Shown piece after piece: positions 36,808 to 43,939 of a stretch of 64,000 nt of DNA (position 1 is the first letter of the stretch; every line of letters starts with the position of its first letter). The position numbers were made by a program, and so were the translations under genes. The notes below the pieces were generated by a model that was not told the origin of the DNA, made no database searches, and was given only the letters and a program-made list of their open reading frames with translations. The stretch covers positions 1 through 64,000 of the forward strand of contig JAUIBK010000018.1 of assembly GCA_030428205.1 (NCBI GenBank), written 5' to 3'. The DNA comes from a bacterium. GTDB taxonomy: Bacteria > Bdellovibrionota_C > UBA2361 > RFPC01.

Positions 36808-36957
36808 ATGAGTCTTAGATTACGTGATGAATGGCTGAGAGTACAGGGTAGACTGGAAAAGCTCTTGCTCTTTGATCTCGACTTCGATTCGAAAGAACCG
36901 CTGGCCAAGGTCAAGGAGCAGGTAAGTCTCGAGGAAGAGCTCAGTGCGGGGCCCTGA
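36808..36957 (+). CDS. Possible 49-residue small protein upstream of serS
   Basis: An ATG at 36808 opens a frame of 49 codons that ends TGA at 36955-36957. The peptide starts MSLRLRDEWLRVQGRL, continues KLLLFDLDFDSKEPLAKV and is charged and helix-prone. Codon choice (CTC, GAC, TTC, GAG) resembles the neighbours. Only GAG precedes the ATG, so the ribosome site is weak. The stop overlaps a hairpin (AGCTCAG 36938-36944 with CTGAGCT 36954-36960). It could be a small gene or a leader peptide of serS. Confidence 0.35.
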   Translation: MSLRLRDEWLRVQGRLEKLLLFDLDFDSKEPLAKVKEQVSLEEELSAGP

Positions 36958-37016
36958 GCTATTTACAGATACAAATAGGAAGATTATGGTAGCACGTATC
37001 TCAAAAGGGGCGACTG

Positions 37017-38297
37017 ATGATTGATTTAAAGCACTTACGCGAAAATCCAGAATACTACCAAATTGCTTGTAACAACAAGGGGTTCTCTGTTGATATTCAG
37101 GCGTTTCTTGATCTCGACACGGAATACCGCGCCCAAAAAACCTCCTTCGAAGAGCTCCGCGCAAAGCAAAATGCTTCGAACAAAGAGCTCAAAAAACTTA
37201 AAGGGGAAGACAAGGCTCAGAAGTTATCTGAGATGAAAGCGCTCGCGGACGAGGTCAAGCAAGCATCACAAGCTTTTAAGGAGCTTGAAGAGAAGTGGAA
37301 CCTTGAGCAGCGACGCATACCTGCTCCAGCTCTAGAGAAAGCTCCTGTTGGGAAGGATGATACGGAGAATGTTGAGATCCGTAAGTGGGGAGAGGTCCCT
37401 TCATTCACCTTCAAGCCGAAAGATCATGTTGAGTTAGGAAATCGCCTCGGTATTCTCGACATTGAAAGAGGAGTAAAGATCTCAGGTGCGAGGAACTATT
37501 TTCTGATTGGTGATGGAGCGAGGCTTCAATCTGCTGTTATGCGTTACGCCGTCGATATGCTGTGTGATCGTGGATATACACTTTTTGATCCACCTCTTCT
37601 CGTTCGTTATGAAGCGATGGCTGGAACAGGGTATTTCCCAGGTGGTGAAGAACAGGCATATCATCTCGATGAGCGTGATGATGAGATGTATCTTATTGGA
37701 ACCTCTGAGGTGCCTCTTTGTGCATTTCATACCAAAGAGATACTTCCCCAAGAAGATCTGCCTCGAAAGTATGTAGGGTTTTCGCCGTGCTTTCGCCGTG
37801 AAGCTGGAACCTACGGCAAAGACACGCACGGGCTCTACCGGGTACACCAGTTTCAAAAAGTAGAGCACGTTATTATCTGCAAAAACGACAAAGAGCAGAG
37901 CGCAGCGTTTCATGCCGAGCTCCTCAAGAACGCAGAAGATCTTGTGCAAGCTCTTGGACTTGCTTACCGTGTCGTAGACGTGTGTACTGGCGATTTGGGG
38001 ATGGGGCAAGTCTACAAGAATGATATAGAAACTTGGATGCCGTCAAGAAAGGCATACAGCGAAACGCATAGCTGTTCAACTTTTCATGATTTTCAAGCAC
38101 GAAGGCTCGGTATTCGGTATAAGGATGACGAGGGGAGAAATATTTTTTGTCATACCTTAAACAATACCTGTGTGGCTTCTCCGCGAATTCTCATCCCACT
38201 CCTTGAGGCGTATCAGCAAGAAGATGGGAGTGTGGTCATTCCTGAAGTGCTTCGATCATATATGAAGGGGCAAGAGGTTCTAGAGCCAGTAGGATAG
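37017..38297 (+). CDS. serS: Seryl-tRNA synthetase
   Basis: The 426-residue product charges tRNA-Ser (and tRNA-Sec) with serine. The N-terminal antiparallel coiled coil (about 28-105) contacts the tRNA. Class II motifs follow: motif 2 in FSPCFRREAGTYGKDTHGLY and motif 3 in NNTCVASPRILIPLLEAYQQ, which differs from the GLAVGRTL form of E. coli but resembles a variant seen in other bacterial and organellar enzymes. AAGGGG lies seven bases before the ATG. It is probably a single-gene unit diverging from recD2. The C-terminal VLRSYM is typical. Confidence 0.97.
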   Translation: MIDLKHLRENPEYYQIACNNKGFSVDIQAFLDLDTEYRAQKTSFEELRAKQNASNKELKKLKGEDKAQKLSEMKALADEVKQASQAFKELEEKWNLEQRRIPAPALEKAPVGKDDTENVEIRKWGEVPSFTFKPKDHVELGNRLGILDIERGVKISGARNYFLIGDGARLQSAVMRYAVDMLCDRGYTLFDPPLLVRYEAMAGTGYFPGGEEQAYHLDERDDEMYLIGTSEVPLCAFHTKEILPQEDLPRKYVGFSPCFRREAGTYGKDTHGLYRVHQFQKVEHVIICKNDKEQSAAFHAELLKNAEDLVQALGLAYRVVDVCTGDLGMGQVYKNDIETWMPSRKAYSETHSCSTFHDFQARRLGIRYKDDEGRNIFCHTLNNTCVASPRILIPLLEAYQQEDGSVVIPEVLRSYMKGQEVLEPVG

Positions 38298-38372
38298 CCG
38301 TGATTGCTGAGGGGATCTTTGAGCTCGTATTTTCCTCAACATTGCCTCTTCCTTTTGAGACACGGATGATTC

Positions 38373-39884
38373 TCATCTCTTCAAGAAGATATCGCCTGCA
38401 AGTCGAGTCATTTTCGATTGTAAATCGCTCAGGCGTTCATCTGATATGTCGAGAGCCATAGTGTTCACAGAGAGAATCTCTTCCATCTCCCGGTGAACGT
38501 TATTAGCTCTTGCTCCTAATTCCCCTCCTTTATCCACCTTAGCAAGCCGACTGAGGAGGAACATTCGACCGACCATAGACACGAGACCAGGAAACGTTGA
38601 GCCCGTTTCCCACCACGAATGTACTTCTCGTTCTGAAGCCTCAAGAAAGAACTCAGTTGCACGTTCGCCACCTTGGCGAAAGGCTGTGATATCACGTGCA
38701 AGCTCAGTAAGCACGAGGAGTTCCTCATCTCCCTCGCCTTGCTGGGTGAGTTCTGAATGATACACTAATGCGAGAACATTATCTCTGAGCTCGTCATCTG
38801 CAACTGTTGTTCGTAATGCGTCCCAGCTTTCGGGTGGTGCCGTCTCGTGCTTTTTCTTTTGGAGTCCTTCAAGATAAGAGGCAAGGGTAAAGTCATCTAC
38901 GCTACCAATAAGTTGAGAAAAGAGCTCTCTCTCTGGCCCAGCATCGTTTCGAATCTTTCCAGCAAGATCGTAACATGCCAGTGCACGAGGAAGATTTCTC
39001 TCTGTCTCATAGGCTTTCCCGAGTGTTGTCAGTGCGCTTCGTGCCTGTTTCGATTGGTCGCCAAAAGCAAACGAACCAGCTCGAACAATTTCGTTGACTT
39101 CAAGAAGGGCCTCTGAGCTTTTCCGCGCTCTCACCCCAACTGATCGAAGTGCGGTGAGAGAGAGAGCTTTCGCCCTTTCGCGATGAGTGTTGCGAGCCTC
39201 TTTTACACTAGGTTTTCCATCTAGCACATCTATCTCTGCGAGCTCAATTGCTGCAAGATTTGTCAGGCATGTACAGGTCTGAGCCCTTGTTCTTCCTGAG
39301 CTTATCTCTGGAAAGAGTGCTCCGTGCTCGATCTGTTGATCTCCGATATGGAGGAAATGTTCAAGGAGGTAAAGCGCGGCATGTTTCGCTGTTTGGCGAG
39401 TGGCGTGAATACCCTCAGGACTTGAAGGAAATCCTACGACACCTCTTTCGCTATAAGAGCGTATCGTAGAGGCAGAGAGTTGAGATGCTACAGATGTGAA
39501 ATCAACTGCAATTGCTAAGCTGCCAGGTTCAAGGGTTATTCCATGTTGGAAACAGAGTGCGGCGTGAAGCTCATAACTATCCCCGTGATCTCGATTTGAA
39601 TTTATATAACCTCTTCCAATCTGGGATAGTGCGACCGCGACTGCTGGCCTTCTTTCCACCGGGATTAAATTTCTTAAGTCTGTGGGAAGGGTATTTTTTA
39701 ACGTTGGAAAGTTTGCTACCTCATTCTCCGTGAGGATTCGCCAAGCGGCATCGTCAGCCTCTTTCCATCTTCGATCGGCTACCGCTTGTTCAATAGCGGC
39801 AAGATCTTTGGCGTGGTGTGAGCTCGTAGGAGCACTGGGGGGTGTTGAAGACGGTTGCCTATTCTCGTTCCTCTCTTGGTACAT
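38373..39884 (-). CDS. All-helical, TPR-like protein of unknown function
   Basis: The 503-residue product is not recognised. There is no signal peptide or membrane segment. The N-terminus is Ser/Pro/Thr-rich (about 1-25). The rest is almost entirely predicted helical, with paired-helix repeats reminiscent of TPRs (AAIEQAVADRRWKEADDAAW and ALTTLGKAYETERNLPRALA). It lies 104 bases downstream of the small papain-like-motif gene in the same direction, so they may be co-transcribed. A scaffold or interaction role is plausible from the fold type only. Confidence 0.68.
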   Translation of the reverse strand: MYQERNENRQPSSTPPSAPTSSHHAKDLAAIEQAVADRRWKEADDAAWRILTENEVANFPTLKNTLPTDLRNLIPVERRPAVAVALSQIGRGYINSNRDHGDSYELHAALCFQHGITLEPGSLAIAVDFTSVASQLSASTIRSYSERGVVGFPSSPEGIHATRQTAKHAALYLLEHFLHIGDQQIEHGALFPEISSGRTRAQTCTCLTNLAAIELAEIDVLDGKPSVKEARNTHRERAKALSLTALRSVGVRARKSSEALLEVNEIVRAGSFAFGDQSKQARSALTTLGKAYETERNLPRALACYDLAGKIRNDAGPERELFSQLIGSVDDFTLASYLEGLQKKKHETAPPESWDALRTTVADDELRDNVLALVYHSELTQQGEGDEELLVLTELARDITAFRQGGERATEFFLEASEREVHSWWETGSTFPGLVSMVGRMFLLSRLAKVDKGGELGARANNVHREMEEILSVNTMALDISDERLSDLQSKMTRLAGDIFLKR

Positions 39885-39988
39885 GATGAGTTGTCCCTTT
39901 TATGCGCATGAATGAAAATCCCCTCCCAGATTTTTAGAGGATACCAACGAATTGATTCTTAAGCGAGAAGGCCTGTGAACATATCTAC

Positions 39989-40480
39989 TCAAGAGGGATT
40001 TGAGGACTCCTTTCTCTTCTGAGATTGCTGGTATGCTCTGATTGCCTGTTCTACGAAGTCCTGGCAGTTTCTCATGAGTAAGTGATATGTACCGAAATCC
40101 TTAAGTTCCTGAAGAGCTTTCCTCATTCTGCTGCCGTCCAGGCACTCGTTTTTCACTCTATAACCTTTCCTGTTCGTATCTTCTCCAAAGAGGCCTTGAG
40201 GCCCAAAGCCAATATTTGCATGACTTTGTTCCCAGAGAAGATGCTCGTGTGAGAATTCAAGGTTTTGTTTGTCCAGGAGCGATCCTTGAAGCTCAGAGAA
40301 TCCTGGAATCCAAAAAGCCCAAGAGAGTGGTCGTTTTCCCACTCGCACACACTCGCAATACGGCGGCTCGAATTGGACTAATGCCTTAAGTGCACGCTCA
40401 TTCCAAGTAGGATGTGTATTGAGAGTCGGCTCTCCGGACAGCTCCATGGAGCCGGAATGTGTACTGGGCTCAATCTTCAT
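39989..40480 (-). CDS. Small protein with possible papain-like (LRAT/NlpC-type) active site
   Basis: The 163-residue product has His87 in SHANIGFGPQGLFGE and Cys139 in LLMRNCQDFVEQAIRAY. The order His then Cys, with a NC-x-x-F-V motif, is typical of circularly permuted NlpC/P60-like hydrolases and LRAT-like acyltransferases or thiol proteases. No signal peptide is seen. No family is assigned with confidence. Its 5' flank is the terminator at 40612-40649, and the TPR-like gene follows. Confidence 0.6.
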   Translation of the reverse strand: MKIEPSTHSGSMELSGEPTLNTHPTWNERALKALVQFEPPYCECVRVGKRPLSWAFWIPGFSELQGSLLDKQNLEFSHEHLLWEQSHANIGFGPQGLFGEDTNRKGYRVKNECLDGSRMRKALQELKDFGTYHLLMRNCQDFVEQAIRAYQQSQKRKESSNPS

Positions 40481-40611
40481 AACTTTTGTTCCTCCTATTC
40501 ACTGTTCGGTGATTGAAGGCAAAAGTTGCTTGCTTCCTGTTTTTTGTCATGTCTAACGTTGATTCGATGCGCAAGTCCCTACGGATTACCTTTGGCGCAA
40601 GGTCTGCTCTC

Positions 40612-40649
40612 AAAAGAAAAGTGCAGTAGTTCGGCTCCGCCCAACTACT
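40612..40649 (-). terminator. Terminator downstream of the duplicated membrane-protein gene
   Basis: On the minus strand a hairpin (AGTAGTT/AACTACT plus GG/CC, 40625-40649) is followed by the T-rich tract TTTTCTTTT (40612-40620). It follows the gene ending at 40716 by about 65 bases. The stem contains AGTTGGGCGGAGCCGAACT, identical to the terminator at 42153-42186. Confidence 0.75.
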
Positions 40650-40715
40650 CCAATTGAATTCTTGATATTCGTTTTGGTTCCACCAATTCGAGTGACGGCC
40701 AGGTACTCCGAAGCA

Positions 40716-41288
40716 TTATGCTGCGGCAGGAGAGGTTTGGGCAGCTCCAGTAGGAGAAGTATTTGTGGGAGTTCCAAAGCACTTTCCAAGAGCTAGTGCT
40801 GCCAGGATCATAGTAGTAAGAAACACCAAGTAAGGAGCGATATAATACTTCTGCTCTTGAGCCCAAAGATTGAATTGCCAGCCTTCTGTTTCGGTCAAAG
40901 GGAGAAAGAGAAGAACTGGGGTGTCGATATTTGGGAGGTAGAGAGCGAGAAGATACACAACAACTTGAGATCCAAAGACGGTGAAAGCACCAACGAAATA
41001 GTTCGTCCATGAACTCATCCGTTCAAGTGGAAAAACCGCGTTCATCATTTGCAGAATGATTCTCCATGAAAAAAACATGAAGAGATATGCTGCGATGTAA
41101 TACGGCTGTTCTTGCCACCAGATTGCTGCCTGGTTCTGGCCTTCTTCGCCGAGAGGGGAGAAGATCAGTACGGGGCTGTCGTAGAATCCAGGGGTAATGC
41201 TCTGAATGGAATACATCAGAAATTCCGCAAGAAGGAAAATGATGCTTCCACTGTAGAGACAAAAACGAGGGTTCACTGTGTTCAACAT
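40716..41288 (-). CDS. Small membrane protein with an internal duplication
   Basis: The 190-residue product has four hydrophobic helices and is an internal tandem repeat of about 85 residues. DSPVLIFSPLGEEGQNQAA and YYIAAYLFMFFSWRI in the first half match DTPVLLFLPLTETEGWQF and YYIAPYLVFLTTMIL in the second, each preceded by a helix. The QEQ-x-YYIA string occurs in both. I start at ATG 41286-41288, which has GGTGA five bases upstream; the frame also opens at an ATG at 41300 and a GTG at 41324. The tail (last ~20 residues) is Thr/Pro/Ala-rich. Function is unknown. Confidence 0.7.
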   Translation of the reverse strand: MLNTVNPRFCLYSGSIIFLLAEFLMYSIQSITPGFYDSPVLIFSPLGEEGQNQAAIWWQEQPYYIAAYLFMFFSWRIILQMMNAVFPLERMSSWTNYFVGAFTVFGSQVVVYLLALYLPNIDTPVLLFLPLTETEGWQFNLWAQEQKYYIAPYLVFLTTMILAALALGKCFGTPTNTSPTGAAQTSPAAA

Positions 41289-41774
41289 GGTTTTCACCAT
41301 CCTTTCGAGAGTTCTCTTTCGCACAACCTCATGAAAAAAATTGCGTAAACCTTTACAAGGGGGTTACGCACCGGATCAACGTCATTCACTCCTGCTCCTG
41401 AAAGTGAGGACAGGAGCAGGTTCATACACCTATGTGTATGTCTCCCCAAATAGACATATGATGACAAAGAAGAAGTGGTATGCAGACAGGCTGGGATCCC
41501 AGCTTCATCACCCCTGTTAGCGATACACCGATAGGCAACAACATTATGCCGATTGGGCTGATTGTGTGCGCTAAGAAGTAGAAAAAGAAAAATTTGCGTA
41601 ACATGTGAGGGCTTCTATAATTCTTGATAGTGCTCAATTCTGGGGAGCCAGCACTCTTGCCTTTGGGGGCACGAGGAGGTGAGGTGACAACCCAATAGTA
41701 GGTAGAGAAGAGATTCGTACTGCTTTGAGAAAGGTTCTCAAAGAGTCACGAGGTTCCTGTATAGGAGTACCGTA
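41289..41774. other. Intergenic region with a 9-bp inverted repeat before the lipoprotein gene
   Basis: This gap of 486 bases lies between divergent genes. CTTTGAGAA and TTCTCAAAG (41723-41743, three-base centre) form a perfect small palindrome about 30 bases before the lipoprotein ATG at 41775; it could be an operator or leader hairpin. A frame at 41422-41637 on the minus strand could encode a hydrophobic 60-71-residue peptide, but it lacks a ribosome site and I do not call it. Confidence 0.5.
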
Positions 41775-42068
41775 ATGAAGTTTACGAATCGCAACATCAT
41801 CTCGAAGTCTGTCCTCGTCCGTCTTACACTCACGAGCCTCTTGCTTGGTGTGTCCCTTGGAGGTGTCGGCTGTATGGCTGATGGTGACGGTGGGATGTTT
41901 GTCGGGGCCCATGTGTATGGGAATAATGTTGAAACAACACTCGGAAAAGTCAATCGCGATCAGCAGTCAGCTACTCGTTCGCCTGACAAGAACTACCGAG
42001 CTTTCGATCACACGCTTGGTGGGCACAACTCGAACAACATCGGCAGCTTCCGTAGACATGAAAATTGA
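41775..42068 (+). CDS. Small predicted lipoprotein
   Basis: The 97-residue product has an N-terminal signal (MKFTNRNIISKSVLVRLTLT, then SLLLGVSLGGVGC) with a lipobox ending GVGC and lipid-attached Cys33. The mature chain of about 65 residues is polar, with Asn, Asp and His and no further Cys, and looks unstructured or surface-exposed. AGGAG lies seven bases before the ATG. It ends before a good terminator and is probably a single-gene unit. No family is recognised. Confidence 0.78.
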   Translation: MKFTNRNIISKSVLVRLTLTSLLLGVSLGGVGCMADGDGGMFVGAHVYGNNVETTLGKVNRDQQSATRSPDKNYRAFDHTLGGHNSNNIGSFRRHEN

Positions 42069-42152
42069 TGTGCCAATGGCGACGAGATCGTAAGTCGGTT
42101 CTTGTCGTAACACTAAAGAGGATCTTTAGTATGGCCGTCTTGTTGTGATGGT

Positions 42153-42186
42153 GATAGTTGGGCGGAGCCGAACTATCCACTTTTTT
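42153..42186 (+). terminator. Rho-independent terminator of the small lipoprotein gene
   Basis: GATAGTTGGG (42153-42162) and CCGAACTATC (42168-42177) form a stem (one mismatch) with a five-base loop, followed after three bases by TTTTTT (42181-42186). The core AGTTGGGCGGAGCCGAACT is the same as in the terminator at 40612-40649 in inverted orientation. Confidence 0.85.
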
Positions 42187-42398
42187 ATGGCCTGAAAAAG
42201 CTCTCTATTCAGTACTGATATGAGAGTGAGATGTTTTGCTTAAATGTTCTCGATCTTAGCAGTTCGAATCTGTCCTCTATCTTTATACCCCGGATGTTTG
42301 AGCACTAGTGTCACTCTCGCTAAGTCACATCCTGGAGCGTCTTGCTCATACCCCTATTAAGTCAATTGTGACTACATATCTTAAAACATGGGGGTTTT

Positions 42399-42830
42399 AT
42401 GCGTTTACTTACCGTTATTCTTACGTTTTTCTGTGCCGTTACACTTTCTTCGTGCGGCTCTGTTCCAAAAGCAACTTGGGAAATCATTAAGCAAAGAACA
42501 CCCGAGGGGATCACTCAATTCGGGACTATCTGCGTCGAAGAAATTATCGACTGTGTCATTCTTGATGAAGTTGCTGAAAAGCTAGGTTATTCGGAAGAAG
42601 AGCTGGATGATTTTTTGGGAGGGCAAGGTGATATGACAGACCTGTGTCAATCTGTTGCGGATACCTTTGGAGGAAAGCTCACAGATTTTATTGAAGAAGA
42701 AACTGGCGAAGAGGTCACTAAGTCAGATCTTGATGAGTGGTGTCAAGACGAAGCCAATGCTGAGCTTGTAAAGGATTTCTTAAATGGAAATAGTTGCGAA
42801 GCTCTAGAGGATCCATGCCCGAAACTTTAA
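42399..42830 (+). CDS. Small Cys-containing predicted lipoprotein
   Basis: The 143-residue product has a signal MRLLTVILTFFCAVTLSSCG with lipobox LSSC and lipid-attached Cys19. The mature chain is strongly acidic and helical with six more Cys (ICVEEIIDCVIL, LCQSVAD, WCQDEAN, SCEALEDPC), likely disulfide-bonded outside the inner membrane. GGGGG precedes the ATG by four bases. It is not recognised. The 300-base flank upstream (42187-42398) shows only a partial CTAGTGTCAC match to the BIME-like feet. Confidence 0.78.
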   Translation: MRLLTVILTFFCAVTLSSCGSVPKATWEIIKQRTPEGITQFGTICVEEIIDCVILDEVAEKLGYSEEELDDFLGGQGDMTDLCQSVADTFGGKLTDFIEEETGEEVTKSDLDEWCQDEANAELVKDFLNGNSCEALEDPCPKL

Positions 42831-43126
42831 GAGTGTACTAGATTCTTTGAGGGGGCAGTAGGAGGTGCGAGATCGTTTCGCTTCAATACTGCTTCCTCAT
42901 CACATTGTTCTCAGTTTCCTTTGAATACTTTAGGATCGGGGGTTCAGCCGTTCTGTGGACAGTTTGAGAGAGTATTGGCATTCTCATCTTGGTGATGAAT
43001 TGTCTCCGTCCCATGAAGTCAGTGAGTGGTTGAGTCAAAAAAAATTTCAATCTGGGATATCATACTTTACGTTTTTCCAGAAACCGAGAAGTCAAGCAGA
43101 TCTCATACGATGAGCATGTTCTCATT

Positions 43127-43155
43127 TTGAGTAACTCTTCTTCTTAAGCTACTAT
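43127..43155 (+). promoter_or_regulatory. Promoter giving a probable leaderless transcript
   Basis: TTGAGT (43127-43132), a 17-base spacer and TACTAT (43150-43155) form a good sigma70 promoter. The expected transcription start, about seven bases after the -10, falls on or next to the GTG start codon at 43162, and no ribosome site is present. The rest of the gap 42831-43126 shows nothing else. Confidence 0.5.
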
Positions 43156-43161
43156 CCGTAC

Positions 43162-43734
43162 GTGGTAGAACAAGAAAAAGACATAGGGAGTCGAACAACT
43201 TCCCTGCTGGAACTTTTGACCTCTGTGCATGATGGAGACAGTAGGCGCATTATCCAAGCTGCAAGGCGTGAGATTCTTGATGAGCTTGTGTCGAGAGAGG
43301 GGGAGGTCCAAGAACTGACGGCTCTTGACGCGCGACTCTCTTTAGAGAGACTGACAAGAGTGAACTTGCTCCTTACTTTTGCACTAGAAAATCTCACTGA
43401 AGTGAGTTCTCAAAGGGCTAGGCAGAGGAAAGGAGCGGACCCTTTCGGTGTTCCTCAGCTGGAGCTCCCTCAAGAACTTATTGAGCTTTTAGTGACCAAG
43501 AGTAAGTCCTTTCTCTTTCGTGAATTCACTTTGAAAATTGCTCAGTTAGGATTTTCCGGCATACAAGGGATTCGTTATAGAAGAATCTCACTTTCTGAAT
43601 CAGCAACACCAAGAAGTCTGAATACTTATAAAAGGTGTCTTCAAGAGTTAGGCCTTGCTGAATCTCATACGCATGGCTTTATTGTACCCACGGATAAACT
43701 GCTCGATTTTTTTCAACCTCACAGTGAAGATTAG
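43162..43734 (+). CDS. Unknown protein, possibly leaderless
   Basis: The 190-residue product is not recognised. It is helical and charged (about 45 Glu/Asp and Arg/Lys), with a conserved-looking LRFSG-type segment (QLGFSGIQGIRYRRI) and a C-terminal winged-helix-like end (SLNTYKRCLQELGLAESHTH). No signal or membrane segment is seen. The start is GTG 43162, directly at the predicted transcription start of the promoter at 43127-43155; there is no Shine-Dalgarno. The next gene, a MutS-like ATPase, is in the same direction, 205 bases on. Confidence 0.6.
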   Translation: MVEQEKDIGSRTTSLLELLTSVHDGDSRRIIQAARREILDELVSREGEVQELTALDARLSLERLTRVNLLLTFALENLTEVSSQRARQRKGADPFGVPQLELPQELIELLVTKSKSFLFREFTLKIAQLGFSGIQGIRYRRISLSESATPRSLNTYKRCLQELGLAESHTHGFIVPTDKLLDFFQPHSED

Positions 43735-43939
43735 GAGGTATTTTTCAGAGGCCTTTTCCGAGAAAATGTATTTCGATCCTTTTGCGGCCACTTGACTACT
43801 AGATGTACCTAATGTACATATATGATTAGGCCCCATTCAATGAGAAGCCATCTGCTTCTCCCTCGCTTCGATCTTGATAGAGTTGCTCGCACTTTTGAGA
43901 GAGTGATCCTAGGCAGTTTTCGTGTCCAGGGCGTGATAT

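Noticed and set aside
36900..36960. T-box-like leader of serS
   Set aside because: Only one hairpin is seen, without the AGGGTGGNACCGCG T-box sequence.
41422..41637. Minus-strand frame of 71 codons, hydrophobic
   Set aside because: No ribosome site or promoter was seen and the composition fits a chance frame in AT-rich DNA; it remains a faint possibility.
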